DNA of 64,000 nucleotides from Paralithodes platypus (GCA_032716605.1 CM064495.1:46307524-46371523); one strand, 5' to 3'; counted from the stretch's first letter, positions 1-12,385 are shown. Program-made: numbers and translations. The notes: a model not told the origin generated them from the sequence alone.

Positions 1-890
1 TTTTGTTTTCGTGTTCATGGAATACCTAACAGATGCGACAGGATCGGGGATGGATGCGGCGGAACAGTGGCCTGATAACACTCTCACTATGTGGGCGCCT
101 CGGCAATGCAAACAAAGACTAAACAAACCAAACACAAAACAACTTGGCTGACACTTCAGCGCCACCAGCTCTGGTCAGACTCATGAAAAGAGACGGGACA
201 ACTGTTAACATCGCGTGCTCCTGCTATTACAAACTCCAATTAGGGTCAAATTATTTAATTATGTGTGCGTTATTATACCATAATCCTATTAGGCAACTTA
301 GTATATTATTAAATATTGAACTAGGAATAATACCGGTATTAATAAATAGCCTATACCGATACCTAAAGTGTATACGGTAGCTATGCTATAAATTATGAGG
401 TCACTAAATGGCATCACATGAATGTTGTTATTAATCTAAAGGATTCCCAGTTTTGGCCGGCCCAAAGTTTAGTAATCACACCTGGTTAGGCAGTTTGAAT
501 TTTTGGTAGCACCGTGTTTCATCGGATTGTTTACATTTATACCCTACACATAACACAATGTTAAGTTATGGTTTCATTAGAATTGATCAGTCATTCTTAT
601 CGATAGAGTTAAATTATCGCTCATAAATCTAAGCTAGATTGAATATAACCTATGTTGCCTTATAACTAAATTACCCCCTGCCTGTACTACTACAACAAAA
701 TTTATGCTGGCTGGGCCTCCTAGCACGCTATTCCAGTTTTATATTCACTCATAGCCTATGTCTCCTGCCACGCTCTCTACACCACCGGACATTTCTTACA
801 CTTGCTTATAGTAGCCTAGCATATGTAGTTCAATGTTCTTTTCCTTATTCGATCACACAAGAGTGACAAGAATCCACCGAAATATAATTC
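1..890. other. AT-rich non-coding stretch
   Basis: I see no recognisable gene, RNA or transposon end here. Short open frames lack any family resemblance. The sequence is rich in TAGCCTA/TAGGC words, like much of the first 17 kb. Confidence 0.5.
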
Positions 891-891
891 A

Positions 892-915
892 CACACACAC
901 ACACACACACACACA
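892..915. repeat. (AC)n microsatellite
   Basis: About 12 uninterrupted CA units. Confidence 0.95.
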
Positions 916-1145
916 TCTGTATTCTGTATAAGCTACGTAACCCATGAGTAAACTATTGTTAGTTTTAATACAACCAGTTGGCACTGGAACACATCCTCAC
1001 ACCATCTGTTCAATTCCCTATGATTAAATAATTTAATGGCCTTTGAATTTCGTATGTCCAGGCATTTTGACACTTGTAACTTGAACTTTTCACTTTTCTA
1101 TTGAAGGGACACTCGTTATAGGAAACCTTTCCTATTGTCCGATTC

Positions 1146-1270
<125 letters not shown>

Positions 1271-1553
1271 CGTATTGAAAAGCTTCATAATTATTAGTAT
1301 GAACACATTGGCAATTGCAAAGGTCCGTAGGCTTATCTTCCAAAATACTGTAGGCCTAACAAAACCGGCAACTCGACTCAAGCTGGTAGCATAAACATAC
1401 AAAACTACTCACACTCCTCTCCACAATCCTCACACGACCATATAGATCAGTTATTTATCGCTGATGAGAGGGCGAAGCGAGGCGGCACCCTTGAGAGCAG
1501 GGAAGAGAAGGAGGCTATACCAGTTTTCTTCTGACTTATTTATTTAGCGCCTA

Positions 1554-1900
<347 letters not shown>

Positions 1901-2649
1901 AGCGTAACTCTACGAGGAAATATTTAGGCCCAGACATTAGCCAACACGAGAGCAACCATAATTATACTGTAGGGCGAGGCGAGTCCTGGGATAGACTCAT
2001 GGCCCTCCTCGCCGGCTCTTAATCAATAGTCAATAAAGGCGCTCACATATACCGACATCGTGTTCGATCCATGTGATACATTGCTTATAATGAGCCACAT
2101 GTTTTTATCAAGGCCATCAGCAAGTTTACATTTGATCAAGGCCATCCAAGATAACAGGTAGAAACGGCAAGGATATGTTAATTGCCATTTGGGGGCTCTG
2201 ACAGGATATGTAATGGTCACTGTGTAACGAGTATTTATTCAAATATTAAACTGTGCTTCACAAATCTGTTTCCTTATCATCTAACCCAGCATACACTAAC
2301 CAATCCTACTACTACTACTAGCCTACTACGTTAGCCTAGCCTGTTACCCTAGGTCATCCTAGCATACGGTACCCTACATTAACCTACCTTAATTTAGCAA
2401 AACCTAACCAACCCTATCAGCCCCGGGGATAGGCCAGTTATGCAGTGATCTAAAAGATGATGATAATGATGACGAACCCAACACAATCAATACTGTGTTC
2501 ATTATCTCAGCTTCGTGTAAGTAGCTTGCGCATATATTGACAAAACCAACCGGTATATTTTATTATTTATATCACGTAACAGCTCAATAATCAAGATGCA
2601 TGCCAATGTCTCGCCCGGTTAAAATGAACAAAAACAAACCAACAAAGTT

Positions 2650-2985
2650 AACGTAAAGTTGAGGGCATACGCTAAGTTATTTGGCCTAGGCGCTCAAATG
2701 TGTAAGTGTAACCCAACCTTTGGAGCATTTTGTGAATAACTCGGGTGAGTCATCCAGTCTGGTACACAGGAGCTACCGTACTGCATATTATCCATGATAC
2801 AAAGAAAAACAAGCAACAACAGATCTATTGATTCTTACGAGTGTACGGTACTTCCCCTAACAGGATGTCACATAATTAGCCTACGGTATGTCCACCAACA
2901 TCAGGTTCCTTTGTATTGGTAGGTAAGCAGAGGCACAGGGTGTAAGAAGACTGCCATCCATCTGGCCATGCCCGGGACCTTTTCA
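2650..2985 (-). repeat. SINE-family copy 1 (body only)
   Basis: Shares blocks with copies at about 48,130 and 52,345: an opening 'GAGGGCATACG' block, 'GTACACAGG', and a late block with 'CCACCAACATCAGGTTCC', 'AGGCACAGGGTG' and 'GCCATCCATC'. The copy at 52,345 has a tRNA-like head at the high-coordinate end, so the family is read on the minus strand. This copy appears to have lost the head. Confidence 0.5.
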
Positions 2986-2999
2986 TTAATCAAACCCGA

Positions 3000-4400
3000 A
3001 CAAGGTATTATTTAATATTCAAAACCATACTTTATTTTGACTAGGAGTTAATCTGTGGAGAATAGGCCTACTGCCTTCATCGATGATGACAGGTCAACTG
3101 AACCCGCTGTCCTAATGTCAATCTAGCCTAATCAAACTTACCAAGTATCATAACTTGAAATTGACACGGGTTGAAGTAACAGCGGTTGGAGAAACTGGGA
3201 TTGGAGAGACTGGGGTTGAAATGACAGGGGGATTAGCTGACGCCCTGAAATAGTTAAGTCCAGACAAAATCTTAATTGAACACTAGCATAATCTTTGGGT
3301 GGGGCATTTCTATTTCAATAAACTTGGTGGTTGGGCCTGAGAAATCCCGTTATTCAGTAGCCTATATCCGAAAATATGGTACGAATTTCCGTTGTACCGT
3401 TTCATGACATCCACCACGTTTTAAAAGTAAAACATATACCGGTACCTATTGTATGGACTGATATAAAGAAAAATATTTGTGCAGCTGATAATATTGATGT
3501 TAAAACAAATCAAAGGTTATACTGTACTTGTTTTGTTTTTTTAATACTAAAGATTTTCTAGTCGTAGGGAGAGACGCCCCCTCCTCAACAATCTCCCCGT
3601 GTACTCTAATATTCACCAGATCGCCGACGACCACCCTCCAAAACCGATTATTTGAAGATCAATACCAATTAGCGGGTTTATTAGCTTCCCACAGATACCG
3701 GTTTAAGGTGACGGCTGCCGCAGACAAGCCGGTGTCCTGGGAGAAGGAAGGGTGTGAAGGTAAACTGGTTTGATGACATATCGAAACTAAAATTGAAAAA
3801 AGAGTCTTTTTTTCCAAATGTGTGTGTAGACTTTATGAACAAGAGGTGCGAGTAGGCTATGGACCGGATATCGTAATCGGTATTGAATTTTTCAATATGT
3901 TATGCATAAGCTAATTTGACTAGGCTAAAATGACAATAAAACAATATGATAAAGAGTAACATTATATCGGAAAAAGGGGTAAATGCAAAATTAATTCGTT
4001 CCTGATAAACGTGATATTTTAAACCTTGATGTATAAATAAAGTAGCGAAGGCGAATACAAATTCACACCTGGTAGAAAAGTGAGAGTAAGAGAACCCTAC
4101 GACACCGGCACCACCACCAACGTCGTGGTGGCTGTGTTCATGTATAGTTAAGTGTGGCGTGGTGATCATTGAGAGGGCCAGCATATGGGATGATGACCGG
4201 ACACTGGCGGCGGTGGTCACTCTCAATAATTCCCACTAGCAGCACGTGGCGGCGCTGGGGTGGTCCTACTGTCGAGGTGTTCCTCATTAGCACACAGGTC
4301 GAGGGCCCTACATAGGTAATGGCCAACCCTTGTTCAGATCTGCGGTCACTTGAGGAACACGACTTGCCAAAAATGGCTCACAGATATAATTTCTGTTCAA
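3000..4400. other. Non-coding stretch, no recognisable feature
   Basis: Open frames at 3,376-3,773 and 3,900-4,326 show no family motif and overlap in several frames. I do not call them genes. Confidence 0.4.
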
Positions 4401-4404
4401 GTAT

Positions 4405-4430
4405 GGTGTGTGTGTGTGTGTGTGTGTGTT
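4405..4430. repeat. (GT)n microsatellite
   Basis: Short uninterrupted GT run. Confidence 0.95.
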
Positions 4431-4639
4431 TAAACTTTAGGCATTGATTTATTATATCACATACAGAAGTGACGATACCAGTAGCTTAAAATGTACTGTA
4501 CCGGTACGGTACTGTACCGGTACGGTACTATACTGTATAGGTCCTCTGCATCCATGTGTTAATAATATCCAGTTCATCAGGTACAATAATTATACAACAT
4601 ATTAAACAGGAAATCAACATGCAAAATGCATATGAACCT

Positions 4640-5380
4640 AACCATTTGTATGTGGTTAGTATTTGCTCTAAAGATTGTGCGTATTAATTTAACCCCCGCA
4701 TGTAGTTGCGGGTAGGAATCGCAAATTTCCTAGTAATCAAAGAAAATAATATAAAAAAACCGATGTCCGATGCAGACATCGTTGTTAGCCTATTCGAGTT
4801 TGCCCTTTCTTTATGTTAATTGCACCATAGACTACTGTATTACACTTATAAAGCCTTTAACAAGTCTACACCACTAGATTAATGAAATATGATCAAAACA
4901 AAATTGCACTAGAACACAATCTAAGGAGTACAAAGGAGTACAAAGGAAATCAAGCAACAACAGATCTAGTGACCCTTCTAGGTTGCTTGTCCTCCAAAAC
5001 ACTGAGGATCAAGTGTCCAAACAGTGGTTTAGAGTGGGTAAGGGAACATTGGACATTGTATTGGCACCCAGGACTGAACCTTTATATTACAGTACTTGTT
5101 TATTTCTTAATTCTAAACTCGATGCAGGCTAATATCACCATAGCAACTCACCTCGATCGTCTATAGCAAGTGTGCCGCCCCTAAAAGTGGAGGAAAGTCA
5201 ACCATACATCACTAATTATAGAAAACTGTCCGGAACAAAGATGGCGCCGCCTGTCCTGGCTGAGCTGTGACAATTCTAAATTTCCCGCCCATCGAGTGAC
5301 GTCATCAGGGAGCGTTCGACAGTTACAAATAAACGGTTTCGTTTTCTTTAATTCTTCTAGTTCTATTTGAATAATTATCA
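4640..5380 (-). repeat. Tandem promoter unit A (of five)
   Basis: First of five related units. It begins with 'TTGTATGTGGTTAGTATTTG', passes a small hairpin (CGATGTC...GACATCG near 4,762-4,783), a 'GGCACCCAGGACTGAACC' block, then the regulatory module at 5,146-5,312. The unit is closest to B and C. Confidence 0.8.
5146..5312 (-). promoter_or_regulatory. Promoter/first-exon module A: CRE, E2F-like, YY1-like, splice donor
   Basis: Read on the minus strand from high to low coordinate: a perfect CRE palindrome TGACGTCA (5,297-5,304), an E2F-like GGGCGGGAAA (about 5,281-5,290), the complement of a YY1-type AAGATGGCGCC (ATG at 5,241), then about 90 bp ending in a consensus 5' splice site AG|GTGAGT (5,146-5,153 on plus). 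These three motifs are typical of TATA-less housekeeping promoters (established knowledge). The donor just downstream suggests a short non-coding first exon transcribed leftward (inference). ATGs in that exon meet early stops, so it would be 5' UTR. Confidence 0.6.
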
Positions 5381-5417
5381 ATCTTGTTAATATTTATGTA
5401 CAATAAGAAAATTATTT

Positions 5418-5429
5418 TATATATATATA

Positions 5430-5528
<99 letters not shown>
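5418..5528. repeat. (AT)n microsatellite
   Basis: TA repeat between tandem units A and B, broken by 'CCG' at about 5,480. Confidence 0.95.
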
Positions 5529-5561
5529 GGTATATAATATAATTATATAACATAGATATAT

Positions 5562-6270
5562 AACAAAGGCTCGTAATAGGCCTATACCTTAACTAGGCTA
5601 TCGTAAGCTATCACACTGTCAACAATTTGTATGTAGTTAGTATTTGTTCAAACAATTGTGCGTAATCATTGAACCCCGCAGACGAATGGGCTAGTCTACC
5701 TAATTGTAGTTACATTTAGGGCTCGCAAATTTCCCAGTAATCAAAGAAAATAAGATAAAAAACCGATGTCCTATGCAGACATCGTTGTTGCCTTTTCTTT
5801 ATGTTAATTGCACCATAGACTATTTCGTTTCTAAAACCTTTAGCAAGTCTACACCACTAAAGTAATGAGTTATGATACAAATTTGCACTAGAATACAATC
5901 CAAGGACATTTTGTTGGCACCCAGGACTGAACCTTTATATTACTGGTTTATTTCTCAATTCTAAACTCGATGCAGGCTAATACCACCATATCAACTCACC
6001 TCGATCGTCTATAGCAAGTGTACCGCCCCTAAAAGTGGAGGAAAGTCACCCATACATCACTAATTATAATAGCAAACTGTCCGGAACAAAGATGGCGCCG
6101 CCGGTCCTGAAGGAGCTGTGACAATTCTACTTTTTTCCCGCCCATCGAGTGACGTCATCAGGGAGCGTTCGACAGTTAAAAATAAACGGTGTCGTTTTCT
6201 TTAATTATTCTATTTTAATAATGATCTCATTGTTAATATTTATGTACAATAAGAAATTATTTTAAAATAG
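5562..6270 (-). repeat. Tandem promoter unit B
   Basis: Shares with unit C the opening 'AAAGGCTCGT', 'CCTTAACTAGGCTATCG' and 'TAAGCTATCACACTGT' blocks, and with unit A the later blocks. The offset of the opening block to unit C is about 734 bp. Confidence 0.8.
5994..6165 (-). promoter_or_regulatory. Promoter/first-exon module B
   Basis: Same order of sites as module A: CRE TGACGTCA at 6,150-6,157, E2F-like TTTCCCGCCC just left of it, YY1-like box with ATG at 6,092, and minus-strand donor at 5,994-6,001. Sequence between the sites has drifted ('GGTCCTGAAGGAGCTG' instead of 'GTCCTGGCTGAGCTG'), while the sites are intact. Confidence 0.6.
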
Positions 6271-6291
6271 AACAAATATTGAATATATATA

Positions 6292-7000
6292 TATAATAAA
6301 GGCTCGTGATAGGCCTAGGCTATACCTTAACTAGGCTATCGTAAGCTATCACACTGTATATTAACTTAACAATTTGTATGTGGTTAGTATTTATTCAAAC
6401 AATTGTGCGTATTCATTGAACCCCAGCGGACGAATGGGCTAGTCTGCCTTATTGTAGTTGCATGTAGGACTCGCAAATTTCTCAGTAATCCAAGAAAATA
6501 AGATAAAGAAACAGATGTCCTAATCCTATGTTATTCGATTTTGCCTTTTCTTTATGTGAATTGCACCATAGACTATTTCGTTTCTAAAGCCTTTAGCAAG
6601 TCTACACCACTAGAGTAATGAATTATGATACAAATTTGCACTAGAATACAATCCAAGTACATTTTGTTGGCACCCAGTTAGTTAGTTATGTAGAGCAGAT
6701 TAGCCAGACCACTGATTGTTGGCACCCAGGACTGAACCTTTATATTACTGGATTATTTCTTAATTATAAGCTCAATTCAGGCTAATACCACCATAACAAC
6801 TCACCTCGATCGTCTATAGCAAGTGTGCCGCACCTAAGTGGAGGAAAGTCACCCATACATCACTAATTATAGAAAACTGTCCGGAACGAAGATGGCGCCG
6901 CCTGTTCTGAATTTCCCGCCCAGTGAGTGACGTCATCAGAGAGCATTCGATGCTGGATGAAAAAATAATTTGTTCCGTTTTCTTTAATTTAGCAAATTCA
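6292..7000 (-). repeat. Tandem promoter unit C
   Basis: Same opening block as B. It contains a local duplication of the 'GGCACCCAG' block (about 6,669 and 6,721) with a short unrelated insert between. Confidence 0.8.
6799..6943 (-). promoter_or_regulatory. Promoter/first-exon module C (shortened)
   Basis: CRE at 6,928-6,935, E2F-like box before it, YY1-like box with ATG at 6,892, donor at 6,799-6,806. About 25 bp between the YY1 and E2F boxes are deleted relative to A, so the spacing is shorter, yet all four landmarks remain. Confidence 0.6.
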
Positions 7001-7819
7001 TTATCTCTAGTTCATAGATAATATTACTTTACATCAGTTAAAATATAAAGGGATTATAATATACAGAACATATTGTATAAAGTTATGTTAACCAGTTCAG
7101 TTCAGTTCAGTTCAGTTGTATGGCGGAAGTATAGCCTTCAAATCGGCACTTCCTGGTGTATTTTGTTTCTTGCGGTCTGGGTCTTTTCTGTTTATAACCT
7201 CGAATGCTCTGAAAATGGCGCAAATTTGAGAACATACGAATACGAATCATGAATTTAAAAAAAATTCTCGTTAATCGATATCCACCTTTTGATTATTTAA
7301 TAACATGGTTCATAGTACTTATGATTATATTATATTAGCATATTACCACGAAAGGGAATTAAGATTAGCCTAGGCTTAGCCTATCGCACTAGGCCTAATC
7401 AAAGGAAAACATTATGTAGAGAGCATGTCGTCCAAATCTGTTCGTATGTAGCCTATCGCTCCATTATTTATTTTATATCAACGGACAGTAGGCTACCTTA
7501 TAAATACCTTGGTGAGATATTTCAATTGTCTCCGTATTTGTGTATTGTGGAAGTGAGCAAATATAACTTACTATGGAAGTAACCTAATACAATGAAAGCG
7601 CGCGTCCTACTTATAGGCCTACAGTATTGTTCAAAATTTGTTATTCATCAGCTGTAGGCCTTTGCGTTATTTGCACCAGAAAGTTGATAATTATTGCCTC
7701 TAGTTAGTATTGGATATACTCACACATTTGTAAGCTGTGATTCAAATAGTAGCCAACACGATATCAATAACTTTAATTTTCTTTGGTTAGATTTTATTAT
7801 ATCAACTTTGTATACTAAT

Positions 7820-8700
7820 AAGCCTAACGTATACGAATTGGCTAGTCAATCCTATTGTAATTTGCCCGTAGAATTAACGAATTGCACAATAATCAATGAA
7901 CACTGGATGAAAAACATCGATATAGCCTATCATGCAGACGTTCATCCCCTTTTCTTTCGATCGGTTCTAATATCTTAGTTTTATTTAGGTTAATTACACC
8001 ATAAACTAACTCGTCTCAATTGTCTCTTGATATAAAACTTCACAATAGCCATGAAAAGTAACTAATTTCGCGCTAATCATAAACCAAAAAACATGTTATT
8101 GTCATCCAGGATTGAGCCCTTATTATTACTCGATTATATCTCATATCTAAGCTAAATTTACGCCAATTACACCATATAGTAACTCACCTCGATAGCCTCT
8201 AGCTAGTTTGCCGTCCGAAATTCGAGCAAAGTCAGTAATACATCACCTAATAAAGAAAACTGTCCGGAACAAAGATGTCGCCGCCTCTCCTGGCTGAGCT
8301 GTGACAATTCTATATTTCCCGCCCATCGAGTGACGTCATCAGGGAGCGTTCGCGCCGAAGTGAAGATTTTTTTTTCTTAATTCTTCCATTTTAATCATTA
8401 TCAATATTTTGTAATATTTATGAATAAATAAGAAATTATTTTAAAATGGAAAATTATTAAATATAGATTGCAATATAGTTATAATAGGCTAATCCCGAAT
8501 GCTGTGAAAATGGCGTTATTTTGAAATCTATCTTTATACGAATTTAGCCAAATCATCCGACCGTTGATGTATCCCTATATTTGAGGATACTATCTGGCTG
8601 ATAATGGCCTTATTCGATATGAAACTGGTTACGACCCCAGATGGGTGAAATAATAATAAATTAAATTAAATTGATAGGTAGGCCTACTAAACAATTCAGT
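7820..8700 (-). repeat. Tandem promoter unit D
   Basis: Very similar to unit E over about 900 bp, with a period of about 966 bp: shared 'CTAACGTATACGAATTGGC', 'CATGCAGACGTTCATCCC', the module, and a tail block 'GATACTATCTGGCTGATAATGG' ending with 'CCCAGATGGG'. D and E form the younger pair. Confidence 0.85.
8182..8346 (-). promoter_or_regulatory. Promoter/first-exon module D (altered YY1 box)
   Basis: CRE at 8,331-8,338, E2F-like box before it, donor at 8,182-8,189. The YY1-like box (ATG at 8,275) has ATGTCGCC in place of ATGGCGCC, the only copy with a change in the box core. Confidence 0.6.
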
Positions 8701-8784
8701 GCGAAAAAATATGGAGTATATCTGCCTCAGATAATACTGCCCAAGAGTGTAAATTTTACAGCAGTCTTTGCATAGGCCAACTAA

Positions 8785-9700
8785 TAAGCCTAACGTATAC
8801 GAATTGGCTAGTCCATCCTATTGTAGCTTGCCCGTAGAATTTACGAATTTCACAATAATCAATGAACACTGGATGAAAAACATCGATATAGCCTATCATG
8901 CAGACGTTCATCCCCTTTTCTTTCGATGTTCTAATTTCTTGGGTTTATTTACGTTAATTACACCATAAACTAACTCGTCTCAATTGTCTCTTACTAGAAT
9001 ACTTCACAATAGTCATGAAAAGTAACTAATGTCGCACTAATCATAAACTAAAAACATTGTATTGTCATCCAGGATTGAGCCCTTATTACTACACGATTAT
9101 GCCTCGTATATAAGCTAAATTTACGCCAATTACACCATATACTAACTCACCTCGATAGCCTCTAGCTAGTTTGCCGTCCGAAATTCGAGCAAAGTCAGTA
9201 ATACATCACCTAATAAAGAAAACTGTCCGGAACAAAGATGGCGCCGCCTGTCCTGGCTGAGCTGTGACAATTCTATATTTCCCGCCCATCGAGTGACGTC
9301 ATCAGGGAGCGTTCGCGACGGAGTGAAGAAAATTGTTTTGTTTTCTTTAAATCTTCTATTTTAATCATTATCAAATATTTTTAATATTTATGTATAAGAC
9401 ATTATTTTAAAATAGAAAAATATTAAATAATATAGATTGCAATATAGTTATAATAATCTCGAATGCTGTGAAAATGGCGTCATTTTGAAATCTATATTTC
9501 AACGAATTTACCCAAAACATCCGACCATTGATGTATCCCTATATTTGAGGATACTATCTGGCTGATAATGGTCTTATTCGATATGGAACTGGTTACGACC
9601 CCAGATGGGTTAAATAATAAATAATATTAAATTGATAGGTAGGCCTACTAAAGTTCTAAACAATTCAGAACGAACAAATATGGAATATATCTCCCTCAGA
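8785..9700 (-). repeat. Tandem promoter unit E
   Basis: Near-duplicate of unit D including its right-hand tail (second 'GAAAATGGCG' box near 9,470 and 'GAACTGGTTACGACCCCAG'). Confidence 0.85.
9145..9309 (-). promoter_or_regulatory. Promoter/first-exon module E
   Basis: CRE TGACGTCA at 9,294-9,301, E2F-like TTTCCCGCCC at about 9,278-9,287, YY1-like AAGATGGCGCC with ATG at 9,238, minus-strand donor at 9,145-9,152. Spacing is nearly that of A and D. Confidence 0.6.
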
Positions 9701-10079
9701 TCATGCAGCCCAGGAGTGTAAAAAGTACAGCAGGAATGACAATTATTAGGAAAGACGGAGAGATAGTCTAGATAGACTTGGCAATCCTACTGGGGAAAAG
9801 TATAGTATTGTATGGTCATTATTTGTCTTCACTACAATACAAAACCAAACACTAGGGAGAAAGCTGTTACTGAGGGGATGCTAAGCCTAGGCCTACATGT
9901 AAACGTGAGTGTGTAATAACATATGTGTGGGCAATTGAACATATAATACTGTAATTATTGTAAGGTTTCACCTAGCTAAAATAATATAGTTACCGGTACC
10001 TGAAATAACTGTGCTTAACTATTTTCTTCTATTACCGATATCAAAGAAAATGGAATAATATATGACTAAATATTTTGTT

Positions 10080-10240
10080 TTCATTTTCCGGCTTCAAAAT
10101 ACGTACAATCATACGCTTATACATAAACACACTTACATTTACATATAAAACAATAATACACACCTCTGCAGCTACATCGTTCCTCAGAATGATGGGGCTA
10201 TACCCTGTTCCAAATAAGCAAACTGTTCAACATTAACCTC
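10080..10240 (+). repeat. Dispersed repeat, copy 1
   Basis: Resembles 27,775-27,895: a stretch of 'ACACAC..ACA' words followed by 'GCTACATCGTTCCTCAGAATG' split across similar spacing. No ends or coding were recognised. Confidence 0.4.
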
Positions 10241-10491
10241 TATAACTCTCAAACGACTAGAGTAATCGAGCTAATATTTCAACCATTTGGGAAGAGTCAG
10301 TCAGAGAATAAGATGTGGCAACTTACAGCCCATTTGCTACAGCCTATTTTATAGTTACAAAGGTTAGGGTTCATGATGTATGGACTACCTATTTGAAGCG
10401 GTATAGTACGTGGATCAATAATGAAACTTCAAAACCCATAGGCCTATGGCCTAGTTTTACACGACACACACACATATGCTATACCCTCACT

Positions 10492-11310
10492 AGCGAAGGC
10501 AAAGTTGAGGTACAAGAGTAGGTTGGAGGAGATGGAGGAAAATAGGTGGCCAAGGAGAGTGAATGAATGGGGGGAGTGGAAGAGTAGATGGGCAAAAGAG
10601 TGTAAGAGAAAACTGAAAAAATAGGAGTGAAACAAAGAAGGGTGGGAGAGGAGTGGAGAGATGTAGGGAGTAATGCAGGACTAGGTCAGGGAAGGAGACT
10701 AGAGAAAGAGATAGGAACGAGAGTGAAGGAAGTAGGAAGACAGGAATGGAAGAGAAATATGGAGAAGAAAGGTACACTGATAAGATATAGAAGCAAGGGG
10801 AGACCGAGAAAAGAGGAGTTCTATGATGGAAGTTGGGGAGCTGAACTGCTGTTTAAGGCTAGGGCAGGAGCATTAGAGACAAATAGGAGAACATGGAGGT
10901 GGAATGGGGGGGGGGGGGGGTGAAAGAGTGTCTGCAGTGGGAGGGAGGAGAGTGGAGGAGACAATAGAACATATAGTGACAGAGTGCCAGGTGTATGCAG
11001 AGGAGAGAGATGGGTTGGAAAATGAGTTGAAACGGGAGGTAGGTGAGAGGGAATGGGAAGAACAGAAAGAGGAAGATGAGGGTGTAAAATGTGTGTTAGG
11101 TCTCGGGACAGAAGAGGGGGTAGATGGGGAAATGGGGAAAAGAATGAAGGTAGTGAAAAGATTCCTGGAGCAGGTGTGGCAGAAGAGAAAACGGAATAGA
11201 ATAGAATAGGGTGAGGGGGGAGAAGGTGACCAGAGCGGGGGAGGAAGATAAATGAGATTAAATAGTAGAGAGGGGAAAAGTTAAATTAAGGTAAGGAGAG
11301 AACAAGATAT
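10492..11310 (+). mobile_element. Non-LTR retrotransposon, 3' fragment (copy 1, left part)
   Basis: Nucleotide match to the LINE at 18,985-19,790. It encodes the C-terminal end of the element protein (a basic RWPRRVNEW segment, then KGRPRKEEFYDGSWGAELL and TNRRTWRWNGG), ending in a Cys/His segment with EETIEHIVTEC, a zinc-knuckle-like motif seen at the C-terminus of many LINE proteins. A G run near 10,907-10,920 shifts the frame. Compared with copy 2 it keeps about 10 bp near 10,650 that copy 2 lost. The fragment is 5'-truncated and interrupted at 11,310 by a DNA transposon. Confidence 0.8.
11303..11310. repeat. 8-bp target-site duplication, left (CAAGATAT)
   Basis: Identical to 13,299-13,306 and present once at the intact site 19,788-19,795 in LINE copy 2. 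Confidence 0.85.
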
Positions 11311-11714
11311 AGTATAACTCCATTTATTGGTCACCAATTATTTTGACATATTTGAAGACAGATATGGAATCTATATGCTCTAAGCATCATATTAAAATTA
11401 GTTTCAACCCTCGGCAAAACCTATTAAAAAAACCGGTAACAACATGTCTACCTACCGTAAAACGGTTGTCAATACTCTCTTATAGACTGCGCGGCTTTCA
11501 GCGACGCCATTTTTTCGTTAACTGGAGAGCTCTACCCTTCAACTTTTGTAATACTATCACGCAATCTGCCAATCCTCATTGGAAATACTGAGTTTCATTT
11601 CCTAACTCCTGCGCAATACGTCACGAAACACTTCTGGATTCTTATTGGGGTTTTTTTCTGACCACGTCATTAAACTCATAGATTCCGTCATGCATACAAC
11701 CAGCAACCTATCAG

Positions 11715-12134
11715 GTGAGTTTATTGACCTTGATTATTGCACTGAACCAATCACAGATACACACCTTCATTAAGTCTCTCCTCACTTTAGTCATGGACGC
11801 CGCTTGTAATGGTTGTTCACCCCTCCCACATTCAGTGATTATTGACACTACAAGGAACAATAGTGCAGCCCTTAAGGTTTTTACTGACCATGGTTGTTTG
11901 CCTACCTCTGTTTCCTGCAAAATCTGCTCAAACGAATGTTACTATTATGAACCGGCAGACCAGTGGCGATGCGGTCATTATTGGGTTTTAAAAAAAACCA
12001 CTACTCGTCGTAACTCCTCGTCGAAAACGTGGACGCATCTCTTCCCCACCTACTCCCTCCACATCTCAATAAGGTATGCAATTACGCTTTCATATTTTCG
12101 CGGGTTTAAAAACGGCGAAAACAAAATTATTTAA
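11715..12134 (+). pseudogene. Transposase N-terminal remnant with zinc ribbon (Merlin/IS1595-like)
   Basis: 139 codons; the conserved-looking part starts at a Met near 11,792. Seen directly: C-x2-C (CKIC), C five residues later, then Q-W-R-C about 12 residues on. The preceding helix-like 'ALKVFTDHGCLPT' fits the usual pattern of a short recognition segment before such ribbons. The frame ends without any catalytic domain, far shorter than a typical 250-350 residue transposase. The family assignment is an inference from the ribbon and from the 8-bp duplication of the host element. Confidence 0.45.
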
Positions 12135-12354
12135 GCAAAACTTGGCTCGTGTTTTAAGGTATTTCCGTAATTGTTTAATCGAAGTCCTCTTTTTTTCTAG
12201 TTATTAAAAACTTATTCTATGGTGTATTATATGATATATAGAAGCAATAGAACTGTTCAAATGACCTGGGAAATGTATATTAAACCAAATACAAAACTTT
12301 GAATAATGAGGTAAGAGATATGTGTTTTTTATCACTTTTCATCCCAAGACCAAC

Positions 12355-12385
12355 GGGGGTCTGGGGGCAGCAGCCCCCAGGATGG
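12355..12385. repeat. G/C-rich hairpin
   Basis: GGGGGTCTGGGGGCAG facing CAGCCCCCAG. A similar hairpin lies at 12,541-12,568. Both are inside the Merlin-like element. Confidence 0.6.

Noticed and set aside
144..380. 78-codon frame near the left edge
   Set aside because: Starts at TTG, has no family resemblance and no splice context.
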